This document shows, piece after piece, positions 8,240 to 16,875 of a stretch of 64,000 nt of DNA. The stretch covers positions 124,001-188,000 of the forward strand of contig NZ_JAMTCR010000007.1 in assembly GCF_024171945.1 (NCBI RefSeq). The letters are read 5' to 3'. A program made the position numbers and the translations under genes. The stretch is from Actinokineospora globicatena. GTDB taxonomy: Bacteria > Actinomycetota > Actinomycetes > Mycobacteriales > Pseudonocardiaceae. Each line of letters starts with the position of its first letter. Positions within the stretch are counted from its first letter, which is position 1. The notes under the pieces are model-generated. The model searched no databases and was not told where the DNA came from. It worked only from the letters and a program-made list of their open reading frames with translations.

Positions 8240-9646
8240 TCATCCGGCACCTCCCTCGCCAGTGTCCGCCCCGACCGCGACGGCGGCCGGGAGCCTGTGC
8301 TCGCCCCGCACGCCGGTGGGCGTGTCCGGGGCGAGGGCGGTGCGCACCGCCACCGACTCGATGCCGCGCACGACGGCCTCGGTCTGGGTGGCGGTGAAGT
8401 AGCGGGTGTCCACCGACATGGTGAACTCGATCGCGGGCGGCTCGTCGGCGTCGTCGATGTGCAGGTACAGCTTCTGCCTCGGCATCCCCGGCTCGTCCTC
8501 CCAGTGCGCCGACGACCGCGACAGCGCCGAGGCCAGTGCCTCCGCCGTCGGGTCCGGCCCAGCCGTCGGCGCCCGGTCGGCGTCGCGGCGGTCGTTGAAG
8601 AAGCAGGAGAAGTCGATCGGCTCGCCCCGGTCGGCGACCACCCGGTCGACCACCTCGTCCTGGGCGTCCGGGTCGTAGTAGGCGTGCTTGTAGGCGTTCA
8701 TCGTGCTGCGGGCCGCCCGGCCGACGGCGTCACCGAGGGTGATGTCGGCGACGTCGATCAGGTAGGGGCTGATCTGCACGATCGTGCTGACCGACTCGGC
8801 GAACCCCGGCCGGAACCGGTTGCTCACCATCAGCATCGCCAGCACCGGGTTGCTCGCCCCGGCCCTGGCCAGGGCGACCGCGAAGCAGGCCAGCAGCACC
8901 GGCGAGGTGCTGACCCCGGCCCGCCTGGCGATCGCGTCCACGGCCAGCCGGGTGGCGGGCGAGCGGTAGCGGATCATCCGGAAGGTCGGGTCGCGGTGCT
9001 CGGTGGGTTCACCGAAGCGCAGCGGCGACACCGTCCGCAGCACGTGTTCGAGGTAGCGCAACGACGCCGCGGACTGGCGCAACGCCGAAGGCCGCCGCTG
9101 GGACCGGGCCTGGTCCAGCGGCTGGACGGCGGTGACCGGCGGCAGTGACGCCGGGTCGGCGCTCAACTCCCGGATCAGCACCTCCAGCCCACCGGCGTCC
9201 ATCGCCAGGTGCAGGTAGACGGCCACCATGTGGGTGATCGCCCCGTCGGCGCGGACGACGGCCATCCGGACCGGGAACTCGTGCTCGTAGTCGAACGGGA
9301 CGCTCGCGTAGCGCTCCTGCACGGCGGCGGCCACGGCGCCCGGGTCGGACCCGGTCGCGTCGACGACCTCCAGCACGACCTCGCCGGAGTCGACCAGGCT
9401 CTGCCGGGGTCGCCCGTCGGTGAACACCAGCCGGGTGCGCAGCGCCTGGTGCCTGCCGACGACCGACGCCAGCGTGGCGGCGACCTGCTCGACGGTGACC
9501 CCGGGCGGCAGCGGCGTGAGCCCGCCCATGGTCCTGGACTCGCCGGAGCGGGCGATGGCCTGCCAGATACCGATCTGACCCCAGGTCAGCTCGGCCTCAC
9601 CGCTGCCATCGCCGCGGAACGGAACGGGGACGCGTTCCACTCGCAT
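8240..9646 (-). CDS. Stand-alone condensation-domain protein 1
   Basis: 468 residues, about the size of one NRPS condensation domain and with no attached carrier or adenylation domain. It opens with the AELTWGQIGIW motif and has the catalytic HxxxD within YLHLAMDAGG (His146, Asp150); the first His of the usual HHxxxDG is Leu, but the catalytic second His is kept. A later NRFRPGFAESVSTIVQ segment matches the family's solvent-channel region. Likely forms an amide or ester between carrier-bound acyl groups, or an acyl group and a free amine. ATG 9646 lies 2 nt after the E1-beta stop (GTG 9652 with a GTGA overlap is an alternative). It is paralogous to 15348-16706. Confidence 0.85.
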   Translation of the reverse strand: MRVERVPVPFRGDGSGEAELTWGQIGIWQAIARSGESRTMGGLTPLPPGVTVEQVAATLASVVGRHQALRTRLVFTDGRPRQSLVDSGEVVLEVVDATGSDPGAVAAAVQERYASVPFDYEHEFPVRMAVVRADGAITHMVAVYLHLAMDAGGLEVLIRELSADPASLPPVTAVQPLDQARSQRRPSALRQSAASLRYLEHVLRTVSPLRFGEPTEHRDPTFRMIRYRSPATRLAVDAIARRAGVSTSPVLLACFAVALARAGASNPVLAMLMVSNRFRPGFAESVSTIVQISPYLIDVADITLGDAVGRAARSTMNAYKHAYYDPDAQDEVVDRVVADRGEPIDFSCFFNDRRDADRAPTAGPDPTAEALASALSRSSAHWEDEPGMPRQKLYLHIDDADEPPAIEFTMSVDTRYFTATQTEAVVRGIESVAVRTALAPDTPTGVRGEHRLPAAVAVGADTGEGGAG

Positions 9647-9648
9647 GA

Positions 9649-10626
9649 TCACCAACCCGTGCTCTTGAGCACCGTGCGCACGGCCTCGGCCAGCTGGGCC
9701 TTGGTGGGCTGCAGCACGACGTCCAGCTCGGGGACCGCGCCGACGATCGCGCCGTCGGGCCTGGTCACGCGCTTGGGCGGGGCCACCAGCCGCATCTCCT
9801 CGGCCGCCGTGGCCAGGATCTCGGCGCCCATGCCGCACGCGCGGTTGGAGTCGTCGAACACCACGAGCCTGCCGGTGCGCGCGACCGACTCGGCCAGCCC
9901 GGCCCAGTCGAACGGGTACACCGAACGCGGGTCCCACACCTCGATGGAGGCCTCGTCCGCCAGCTCCTCGGCCACCGCGAGCGCCTCGTGCACCAGGTGC
10001 CCCAGGGCGACCACGGTGACGTCGGTGCCGGACCGGTGGACGCGGCCGCTGCCGAGCGGGATCGGCGCCAGGTCGGCGTACTCGACGATCTCGCGCACCC
10101 CGAGCGAGGCGAGCGGCCCGAAGAACACGACCGGGTCGTCGTCGCGGATCGCGGTGGTGAGCAGGCCGTAGGCGTCGGTCGGGGTCGCGGGCAGGACGGT
10201 CTTGACGCCCATGTGCGCGAACATGCTGTAGGGCTGGTCGGAGTGCTGCGCGCCCCACCCGGCCCGCCACCCGGCGGCGGGCATCAGGTAGGTGACCGGC
10301 ACGCTGCGCTGGCCGCCGCTCATCATCAGGAACTTGTTGGCCTGGTTGGTGATCTGCTCGAACACCAGCAGCAGCAGGAACGGGATCTGGAACTCGATCA
10401 CCGGTCGGCGCCCGGCCATCGCGGCACCGGTGGCGAAGTTGGTGAACCCCTGCTCGGTGAGCGGGACCTCGACCACCCGGTCCGGGCCGTAGCGCTTGAG
10501 GAACCCCGCGGTGATGTTGGTGAGCGCGAAGTTCACGTCCTCGCCGAGGACGAAGACCGACTCGTCGCGGTCCATCTCGTCGCCGAGCGCGCGGTTGAGG
10601 GCCTTGAGGTAGGACAGCTTCGGCAT
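9649..10626 (-). CDS. 2-Oxoacid dehydrogenase E1 component, beta subunit
   Basis: 325 residues, the normal length for a PDH/BCKDH E1-beta. It starts KLSYLKALNRALGDEM and contains VFVLGEDV, the VVEVPLTEQGFTNFATGAA stretch with the catalytic-site Glu, and the RACGMGAEI region near the C-terminus. It follows the E1-alpha gene after 15 nt and has a GGAAAGGGG ribosome site. With E1-alpha it would bind thiamine diphosphate and decarboxylate a 2-oxo acid. No lipoyl E2 or E3 gene is present in the window, so an unusual acyl acceptor such as a carrier protein is likely. Confidence 0.9.
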   Translation of the reverse strand: MPKLSYLKALNRALGDEMDRDESVFVLGEDVNFALTNITAGFLKRYGPDRVVEVPLTEQGFTNFATGAAMAGRRPVIEFQIPFLLLLVFEQITNQANKFLMMSGGQRSVPVTYLMPAAGWRAGWGAQHSDQPYSMFAHMGVKTVLPATPTDAYGLLTTAIRDDDPVVFFGPLASLGVREIVEYADLAPIPLGSGRVHRSGTDVTVVALGHLVHEALAVAEELADEASIEVWDPRSVYPFDWAGLAESVARTGRLVVFDDSNRACGMGAEILATAAEEMRLVAPPKRVTRPDGAIVGAVPELDVVLQPTKAQLAEAVRTVLKSTGW

Positions 10627-10641
10627 GGCGTACCCCTTTCC

Positions 10642-11715
10642 CTACAGCGAGACGCCTGGTCTCGGTCGGAACCCGTCGGCGTGGTAGTGGTCGGTGGCGT
10701 CGACCGGGTCCGGCCGTGGACTGTCCACAGCGAACCGGACGACCTCGTCCAGGTCGAGCTCGACCTCCGCGTCGATGCGCGTGCGGTCGACCTCGGCGAC
10801 CCTGGCGGCCTGGATGTCGAGCGGGTCGCGTTCCTTCCAGCTGTCGATCTCGGCCTGCTCGCGGTAGCGCAGGCGGACCAGCATCTCGAAGGTGTGGTGA
10901 CCGTGGTAGCGGTAGGTCCGCATCTCCAGCAGGGACGGTCCGCCGCCGCGGCGGGCCCGCTCGACCGCCTCCGCGACCGCCGCGTGCACCACCTCGGCGT
11001 CCTGACCGTCCACAACGGAGGACGGGATGCCGAACGCCTCGCCGCGGCCGGTGATCGTCCCGGCCACCGCCGCCTCCACCGGAAGCGTTGTGGCGTAACG
11101 GTTGTTCTCACAAATGTACACCACCGGGAGCTGCCACAGGGCCGCGAGGTTGAATCCCTCCAACAACGCGCCCTGGGTGACAGCGCCATCGCCGAAGAAG
11201 CTCAGCACGACCTTCGGGTCGCCCGCTTTCACCGCGGCCCAGGCGATCCCGGCGGCGATGCCCGCGCCGTGCCCGACCGTCCCGGTCGAGTTGTACACGC
11301 CTGCGGTGAAGTCCGACGGGTGGAACGAACCGCCGCGCCCCTTGTCGATCCCGGTGACCTTGCCCGCCATCTCCGCCATCAGGCGGCTCGGGTCGGTCCC
11401 CTTCGCCAACAGGTGTCCGTGGCCGCGGTGGCTCGACAAGACGATGTCACCCGGGTCGAGCGCCGCGCAAGCACCGGCCGCGACAGCTTCCTGACCGATG
11501 CACGGGTGGATGCCGCTGAAGATCTCCCCGGCGCGCACCAGCTCGATGGCGCGCTCCTCGAACCGGCGGATGTAGCGCATGGTCCGGTACAGCTCGACGG
11601 AATCAGCGACCGCGACGGGAACCGAGACCGTGCTCGGCACCGCAGCTATCCCGGCGACCTCCAGACCGTCGGCGACCTTGGCGGGAGCGACGACACCCTC
11701 AGGCACGGCGACCAC
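10642..11715 (-). CDS. 2-Oxoacid dehydrogenase E1 component, alpha subunit
   Basis: 357 residues. The thiamine-diphosphate motif is intact: FFGDGAVTQG (Gly175-Asp176-Gly177) to CENNRYA (Asn204-Asn205). SSHRGHGHLLAKG and KGRGGSFH match the E1-alpha active-site and phosphorylation-loop regions. The first 40 residues are Val/Ala-rich and not conserved, so GTG 11715 is a tentative start (GTG 11706 is next); either overlaps the upstream gene's stop. In this cluster the natural substrate could be 4-hydroxybenzoylformate (from HmaS/Hmo) giving a 4-hydroxybenzoyl thioester, or pyruvate or a ketose phosphate giving an acetyl or glycolyl unit as in NapB/D-type systems. Both are inference. Confidence 0.9.
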   Translation of the reverse strand: MVAVPEGVVAPAKVADGLEVAGIAAVPSTVSVPVAVADSVELYRTMRYIRRFEERAIELVRAGEIFSGIHPCIGQEAVAAGACAALDPGDIVLSSHRGHGHLLAKGTDPSRLMAEMAGKVTGIDKGRGGSFHPSDFTAGVYNSTGTVGHGAGIAAGIAWAAVKAGDPKVVLSFFGDGAVTQGALLEGFNLAALWQLPVVYICENNRYATTLPVEAAVAGTITGRGEAFGIPSSVVDGQDAEVVHAAVAEAVERARRGGGPSLLEMRTYRYHGHHTFEMLVRLRYREQAEIDSWKERDPLDIQAARVAEVDRTRIDAEVELDLDEVVRFAVDSPRPDPVDATDHYHADGFRPRPGVSL

Positions 11716-12586
11716 CGCCCAACGCGGCCAGCACGTCGGCGGGCCACCGCGTGGAGTCCTCGCCGTGCCGGGCGATCAACGCCATGGCCAGGCGCTCCAG
11801 TCCGAACGCGACACACGAGGTGTTGGCCGGTTCGCCGCCCGCGGTGATGCCGAAGGTCTCGCCGAAGTGCTCCTTGTGGTAGTTGGCCGAGGCGACCGCC
11901 TGCACGGTGCCGTCGGCGACCGGGACGCGCAGCTCCCACTTGAGCTCCTGCATCCGTTGCGCCGCTTGGTAGACCTTGCGGCCCGGGCCGAAGAACGGGT
12001 CGTCGGCGACCTCCACCGACACCGCCAGGCCCAGCTCGGTGAACCAGCCCTCGACCTGCTCCAGGCGCGCCGCCCGCCACTTCAGGCAGTGCTCGTCGGT
12101 GGCGACGGTGACCAGCTCCAGCATCCGGAACGACCGCATCCGCCCCGGTTCGCTGGTCGCCTCCTGCCGGAAGCAGGACGCCTCGACGGTCACCTTCGCG
12201 GGTTCGTCGAGCGTGCGGCCCTCCAGGGTCGCGTAGACCGGGTAGCACGCGGCGGGCAACAGGACAAGGTCGCCGATCTGCTGCTGGGCGTGCCACTCGC
12301 CGCCCGACTCCACCAGCGGTTTGAGCCTGGCCCACCCGCTTGGCGTGCCGCCGTAGCCGTGCACGGTGCCCAGCAGGTTCGGGAACGCCGCGACGTAACC
12401 AGCGCGTTCGATGGTGGCGCGGGAGATGACCGGTGGGATGACCAGCCGGTGGAACGGCTCGTCGGCGGCCAGCGCGGCGATCCCGTCGCGCAGCAGGCCG
12501 ATGACCCGCTCGAACCCCGGCGGCGACAAGAACACACCGGGCACCCCGGTCTCCAGCGGTAGACCCGCTCCCAGTCCCGAACTCAT
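11699..12586 (-). CDS. Amino acid:carrier-protein ligase (class II aaRS-like)
   Basis: 295 residues, class II aminoacyl-tRNA synthetase fold without the N-terminal tRNA-binding arm of seryl-tRNA synthetase. Motif 2 is CFRQEATSEPGRMRSF (138-153) and motif 3 is VAFGLERLAMAL (259-270). Cys114 (AACYPVY), Glu157 (RMLELV) and Cys258 (NTSC) fall where the zinc ligands occur in SerRS-like amino acid:[carrier protein] ligases. Those enzymes activate a small amino acid as the adenylate and load it on a dedicated carrier protein rather than tRNA; the ACP encoded at 14105-14401 is the obvious partner. The substrate (Gly, Ala or Ser are typical) cannot be fixed from sequence. Start overlaps the PPTase stop (ATGA). 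Confidence 0.85.
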   Translation of the reverse strand: MSSGLGAGLPLETGVPGVFLSPPGFERVIGLLRDGIAALAADEPFHRLVIPPVISRATIERAGYVAAFPNLLGTVHGYGGTPSGWARLKPLVESGGEWHAQQQIGDLVLLPAACYPVYATLEGRTLDEPAKVTVEASCFRQEATSEPGRMRSFRMLELVTVATDEHCLKWRAARLEQVEGWFTELGLAVSVEVADDPFFGPGRKVYQAAQRMQELKWELRVPVADGTVQAVASANYHKEHFGETFGITAGGEPANTSCVAFGLERLAMALIARHGEDSTRWPADVLAALGGGRRA

Positions 12587-13245
12587 GGCGCCACTCCCTG
12601 TCCTGCCCAGAGGTGCTCTCGCACCAGGTAGTCGTCCTCGCCCGCCAACGCGACCGCCGCCACGTACCCGCTCGGCGCGAGCAGGTCCCGCACCCGGTAG
12701 GGCCCATCCGCCTGGTGGACCACACCGCGCTCGTGCACCGGTAACCGCAACCCGGGGAACAGCCGCCCGCCTGCGGCCTTGACGCAGGCCTCCTTGCGGG
12801 CGAGGAGGCCGGTGAACCGCGCCGGTCGCCGCGGTGGTGGGCACTCGGCCACGAACCTGGCCTCGTGCACCGGGTAGTACCTGGCCGCCGCCCGCGCCAC
12901 GTCGAGACCGTCGTCGACCCACTGCAGGTCGACCCCGACCGCGCGCCGCGGGGTGTGGGCGACCATCGCCATGCCCGCGGAGCGCGACAGGCTCACCCGC
13001 ACACCGTCGACCTCCGGCTTGCCGTGCCGCCCGATCCGCCACCGCACCTGTCGCGGCGCGATCCCGAGCGCCTGGCCCGCCAGCAGCCTGGCCACCCCGT
13101 GCGCGGCGACGAACTCCCGCCGCTGCTCCGGGTGCGCCCGCCGCTCCCGGTCCAGCTCGCCGTCGTCGAGGTACCCGCGGAGTTCGTCGAGAACACCTTG
13201 CGGGAGAACGGAATCGACCAACCAGACGTCGACCGTGTCCATCAT
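12583..13245 (-). CDS. Sfp-type 4'-phosphopantetheinyl transferase
   Basis: 220 residues. Landmarks: WRIGRHGKPEVDG, VSLSRSAGMAMVAH, the metal-binding AVGVDLQ (Asp followed by Gln where many family members have Glu) and the LLARKEACVKAAGG motif. Size and order fit Sfp/Gsp-type enzymes. Its place in the middle of the operon, overlapping both neighbours by 3-4 nt, implies it activates the cluster's four discrete carrier proteins by adding the CoA arm. The start codon pair ATG-ATG (13245/13242) leaves one residue of uncertainty. Confidence 0.88.
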   Translation of the reverse strand: MMDTVDVWLVDSVLPQGVLDELRGYLDDGELDRERRAHPEQRREFVAAHGVARLLAGQALGIAPRQVRWRIGRHGKPEVDGVRVSLSRSAGMAMVAHTPRRAVGVDLQWVDDGLDVARAAARYYPVHEARFVAECPPPRRPARFTGLLARKEACVKAAGGRLFPGLRLPVHERGVVHQADGPYRVRDLLAPSGYVAAVALAGEDDYLVREHLWAGQGVAP

Positions 13246-14105
13246 GCCACCGCGACAGCGGCCGAGTCCACAGCGGAGTGATCATTGCCCGAAAAGTCCA
13301 CAGTGGAGGTGCAGAGCAGCCCGAGGGACGGCTCGTAGTCGGCCACCAGGACCACCCCCTCGTACCCGCCATCGGCCAGCTCGCACCAGATCCCGGTGTA
13401 GGGCTGCCCCGCGTCGGCCACCACGTCCGCCACCCCTGGCGCGGCCTCGGCGAGCCTGGCGGAGGCGACGACGGTCGCCTGCCGCCCGAGCCGGGCCACG
13501 TCGTGGCGCAGCAGCTGGGTGACGCGCTGGGCGTCGACACCGGTGTGCTGCCCGACCGCGACCGGACTGCCGGTGCGTTCCAGCCGCAGGACGACGCCGG
13601 TGTGCCGGTCCGGGATCGGCGCGGGCTCACCGGGTTCGTAGTGCAGCGCGGACTGCTCGACCACGACCACCAGCGCCCGCTCGCACGCCCCAGAACCCAG
13701 GTACGACTCGGTGAGCCGCAACGCGGTGAACGCCGCGCCGCTGCCCTGGTCGCACACCGCGAACGCCATCGGCGCGCCGGGGCACTGGTCGCTGAGGTAG
13801 CACGCGGTCGCCCGACCCAGCCGCAGGTCGTGCATGGCGAACGCGAGCACCAGCAGGTCCACCGGCTCGTCAGGACCCACGACGGTGGGCAACATCGCCT
13901 CGGCCATCTCGCCGAACGAGTGTCCGACGCCCTCGGTGAGCAGGTCTTCCCGCAAAGCGTTGCCGTACGGGCGAACCAGGTCGGCGAGGAACGGCCGCAG
14001 CGCCGGGTCCAACGCGGTCGGCGAGGTCTCCGCGAACACCCTGGCGTGCGCGGCGACCAGTCGAGCCGGTCGATCCGATGCGCTGGGTGGGCCTGCGGTG
14101 AACAT
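13242..14105 (-). CDS. Shortened thiolase-fold (KASIII-like) protein
   Basis: 287 residues. The stretch AFAVCDQGSGAAFTALRLTE (Cys118) resembles the nucleophile turn of KASIII/thiolase-fold enzymes, and DLLVLAFAMHDLRLGRA precedes it as in that family. The C-terminal half, where the catalytic His and Asn normally lie, is abbreviated and I see no HxxN or GN motif. It may be an acyl-binding or acyltransferase-like partner of the KASIII-like protein encoded two genes upstream. Start ATG 14105 overlaps the ACP stop by one base. Confidence 0.65.
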   Translation of the reverse strand: MFTAGPPSASDRPARLVAAHARVFAETSPTALDPALRPFLADLVRPYGNALREDLLTEGVGHSFGEMAEAMLPTVVGPDEPVDLLVLAFAMHDLRLGRATACYLSDQCPGAPMAFAVCDQGSGAAFTALRLTESYLGSGACERALVVVVEQSALHYEPGEPAPIPDRHTGVVLRLERTGSPVAVGQHTGVDAQRVTQLLRHDVARLGRQATVVASARLAEAAPGVADVVADAGQPYTGIWCELADGGYEGVVLVADYEPSLGLLCTSTVDFSGNDHSAVDSAAVAVA

Positions 14106-14401
14106 CACTCGTCCGCGACGGTGTGGGCGGCGATGTACGCCGCGAGGGTGCCGACGGTCTCCAAGTCGGCCTGGTCGATCTCCTCGACGTCGATCTGGAT
14201 CTCCAGCTCGTCCTCCAGCTCCAGCAGCAGCTCCAGGGTGCTGGCGGAGCTGAGCCCGAGCTCGGTGAACAGCTTGGTGTCGGCGCCCAGCCCGGTGACC
14301 TCCCGCTTGAGCACCCTGGGCAGCAGCTCGGCCATGCTGTCGGTGACCCGGCCGAGCAGCTCGGTGTCCTGAGTGGGGTGAACGACCTCAACAGAGCCCA
14401 C
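14105..14401 (-). CDS. Acyl/aminoacyl carrier protein A
   Basis: 98 residues with the phosphopantetheine site in ELGLSSASTLELLLELEDE, followed by the acidic helix II and the DLETVGTLAAYI region. A GTG start at 14401 is preceded by GGGAGGG. The second Ser of GLSS fits the usual GxDS position. It is encoded next to the aaRS-like ligase and the PPTase and is therefore the best candidate for the aminoacylated carrier. One of four discrete carrier proteins in the cluster. Confidence 0.88.
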   Translation of the reverse strand: MGSVEVVHPTQDTELLGRVTDSMAELLPRVLKREVTGLGADTKLFTELGLSSASTLELLLELEDELEIQIDVEEIDQADLETVGTLAAYIAAHTVADE

Positions 14402-14418
14402 GGGGCCCTCCCATCACA

Positions 14419-15351
14419 CTAGTGCTCGAAGACCATCGCGGAGAACGTGGCGCCCAACCCGGCCGCGCCGACCAGGTACCGCTCCCCCGGCCGCAACCTG
14501 CCCCGGTCGAGGGCGGTGCGGTAGTTGAGGAACGGGTCGGCGGCGAAGCTGTGGCCGGTGACCGGCACGTTGTCGAGCAGCACCTGCTCGACGGGGTAGC
14601 CGATCCGCTTGGCGACCCGCCGCCACGACACGGAGTTCACGTTGTGCGGCAACACCACCGCGATGTCGTCCAGGGTGAGCCCGGCGCGGTCGACCGCGGC
14701 CAGTAGCACCTCGGACAGCAGTCGGGGGTACTCGTACTGGAACCGGGCCGCCAGCTCCGGGTCGATGATCAGCCTACCGTCGAAGTCGCCGCGCACGCTC
14801 GTGGCGATGGACAACACCCGGTCGTTCGGACCGTCGGCGGCGACCAGCGCGGCAGCGGCGCCCTCACCGAACACCGCCGTCTCCGGTACCAGCATCGCGT
14901 CCGGGGTGAAGGTCTTCTCCCCCGACACCACCAGTGCCAACGCTTCCGGGTCCGGATCCGAGGCCAGCAGCCTTCCAGCCACGTCCAGGGCCAGCAGCCC
15001 GGTCGCGCACGCCTGGTGGGTCACGGTGAACGACAACGCGTGGTCCAGGCCGAGCTTGGCGCACAGGTCGCGCAACGGGTTGTTCGGGTACGGCACGGCG
15101 ACCGGCATCCCCCGCGCGTACAGCACGTACTTGACGCGGTGTTCGTTGCCGCGCAACGTCTCCAGGCCATCGGTGGCGGCCACCAGCAGGTCGAACAAGG
15201 TCCCGTCGTTGTCCAGGCAGACCTGGTCGAGCCCGTGGAACCGGCGGAACAGCCGCACCTGGCGCTCGGTCAACCCGAAGCGCGGCGCCAACTCCTCCAG
15301 CGACACCCGGTCCGGCGGCAGGTGCGCGGCGACCTCGACGAGCGCGGTCAC
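14419..15351 (-). CDS. KASIII-like ketosynthase/acyltransferase
   Basis: 310 residues of the FabH-type thiolase fold. Nucleophile Cys115 in THQACATGLLALD, His236 in VLPHNVNSVSW, but the third residue lies in VTGHSFAADPF where FabH has GN: the Asn is replaced by His267. Such C-H-H variants include acyltransferases and non-decarboxylating condensing enzymes, so ester/thioester transfer is as likely as Claisen condensation. GTG 15351 overlaps the upstream condensation gene stop (GTGA). Confidence 0.82.
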   Translation of the reverse strand: MTALVEVAAHLPPDRVSLEELAPRFGLTERQVRLFRRFHGLDQVCLDNDGTLFDLLVAATDGLETLRGNEHRVKYVLYARGMPVAVPYPNNPLRDLCAKLGLDHALSFTVTHQACATGLLALDVAGRLLASDPDPEALALVVSGEKTFTPDAMLVPETAVFGEGAAAALVAADGPNDRVLSIATSVRGDFDGRLIIDPELAARFQYEYPRLLSEVLLAAVDRAGLTLDDIAVVLPHNVNSVSWRRVAKRIGYPVEQVLLDNVPVTGHSFAADPFLNYRTALDRGRLRPGERYLVGAAGLGATFSAMVFEH

Positions 15352-16706
15352 GACCGCACCCCGGTACCCGCGCCCGGGTCGAGCGCGGCGTCGACCAGGA
15401 CGGACTCGATCTCGGTCAGCAGCCACAGCATCGACTTGGGCGAGAGCCTGGTCGTGTCGCCGGTCAGCGTGAACACCAGGGTGTCGGGCTCGGCGTCGAC
15501 GTCCAGGTACAGCAGCGGACTGTCCACATCGGTCCACGCGACCCACTCGTGGCTGGTGCGCTCGCGCGCGGCCAGGATGTCGGCGGCCGGTGGCGCGGTG
15601 ATGTCGCGCTCGTCGCGCCCGGGTGGGCGGCGGTCGTTGAAGTAGGTGTCCATCTCGACCCGGCCGCCGAGCTCCTCGGCCACGCGGTCGACCATGGCGG
15701 CGCGCCGGTCCGGGTCGTAGTAGGCGTACTTGTAGGTGACCATGGTGGCCTGCCTGGCCCGGTGCACCGCCTCGTCGAAGGTGGCGTCGGCGAGGTCGAC
15801 CATGAGCGGGCAGGTCTGGGCCATGGTGCTGACCGACCCGACCAGCGACTGGCGGAACCGGTTGTTCACCGCGATCTGCACCGCGACCGGGTTGTTGCCC
15901 ACGGTCCTGGCCAGCGCGCTGGCGTACCCGGCGAGCAGGATCGGCGAGGTGTCGGTGCGCAACCGGGCCGCGATCGCCTTGGTCGCCAGCCACGACGCCT
16001 CCGACCGCAGCGCCAGGTCGCCCCAGCGCGGGCTGCGGTGGTCGTCGGACTCGCCCTCGACCCGCTTGGGCGAGACCGTGCGCAGCACCCGCTCCCAGTA
16101 CTTCAGCGCGGCGTCGCTGTTGCGCAGCACGTTGGGCTTGCGCTGCTGCTCGGCCAGCCGCAGCGGCTGCGTCGCCTCGAGCGGCACCGTGGGCTCACCG
16201 GTCGTCCAGTCCATCGTGGACAGATCGGTGACCAGCGCGTCCAGCCCGTGCGCGTCGATGGCCAGGTGGCTGTACACCGCGACCGAGTGCGTCGGCACCC
16301 CGGCCTCGGTGATCACCGCCATCCGCACCGGCCACTCGCCGGCGTAGTCGAAGTCGGTGTCCTCGTACTCCGACCGGACCCGCTCGGCGACCACCGCCGG
16401 GTCCTCGCCGTCGGCGTCGATCACCGACAGCGCGACCTGGCCGGACTCGTGGACCTGTTGGCGCGGCCCGCCGTCGGGCCCGTCGAACACCAGCCGGGTG
16501 CGCAGCGACTCGTGCCGGGCCATGACGTAGCGCAGCACCAGCACCGACTGCTCCACCGTGGACCCCGGCGGCAGCGCCGTGACCCCGCCCATCGTCTCCG
16601 AGCGACCGGTCTTCACCACGGTCCGCCACACCGTGCGCTGGCCCCAGGTGAGGTCGCCGACCCCGGCGCCGGTCCCCTGGAAATCGACGAGGATCTTCTC
16701 CGTCAT
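15348..16706 (-). CDS. Stand-alone condensation-domain protein 2
   Basis: 452 residues, paralogue of the protein at 8240-9646: both start with (E/D)LTWGQ, share TMGG(L/V)TxLPPG and end in a similar beta-sheet region. The catalytic motif is YSHLAIDAHG (His147, Asp151). First gene of the leftward operon. Two such enzymes imply two separate coupling steps, or one coupling and one release step. No epimerisation or cyclisation signature is obvious. Confidence 0.86.
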   Translation of the reverse strand: MTEKILVDFQGTGAGVGDLTWGQRTVWRTVVKTGRSETMGGVTALPPGSTVEQSVLVLRYVMARHESLRTRLVFDGPDGGPRQQVHESGQVALSVIDADGEDPAVVAERVRSEYEDTDFDYAGEWPVRMAVITEAGVPTHSVAVYSHLAIDAHGLDALVTDLSTMDWTTGEPTVPLEATQPLRLAEQQRKPNVLRNSDAALKYWERVLRTVSPKRVEGESDDHRSPRWGDLALRSEASWLATKAIAARLRTDTSPILLAGYASALARTVGNNPVAVQIAVNNRFRQSLVGSVSTMAQTCPLMVDLADATFDEAVHRARQATMVTYKYAYYDPDRRAAMVDRVAEELGGRVEMDTYFNDRRPPGRDERDITAPPAADILAARERTSHEWVAWTDVDSPLLYLDVDAEPDTLVFTLTGDTTRLSPKSMLWLLTEIESVLVDAALDPGAGTGVRS

Positions 16707-16875
16707 CCTGCTTTACTCCCCGCCGCGTCGTGCTTCTAGCGGCATTGTTGGGAGCCACTCGGAAAGTGTCAATACTCCACATGCCGAGCATTCACCCGGG
16801 CGCAGATAGTTCGTGACGAGTTCTGCGCGGTGCGGTACCTTGACGCCGCAAGCGGGCAGTGTTTGGAGGGCGCGG
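16707..16875. promoter_or_regulatory. Divergent promoter region of the two main operons
   Basis: 169 bp between the condensation gene (leftward) and carrier protein B (rightward). It is visibly lower in GC than its surroundings, as expected for promoters. A GGAGGG ribosome site (16865-16870) precedes GTG 16876 by 5 nt. No certain -10/-35 pair or operator could be assigned by eye. Confidence 0.6.

Noticed and set aside
8180..8250. Very short leftward frames (5-20 codons) after the condensation gene
   Set aside because: A GGAGG precedes an ATG, but the frame ends after five codons; too short to call.
11699..12586. Housekeeping or resistance seryl-tRNA synthetase
   Set aside because: The N-terminal tRNA-binding arm is missing and the zinc-ligand pattern fits amino acid:carrier-protein ligases.
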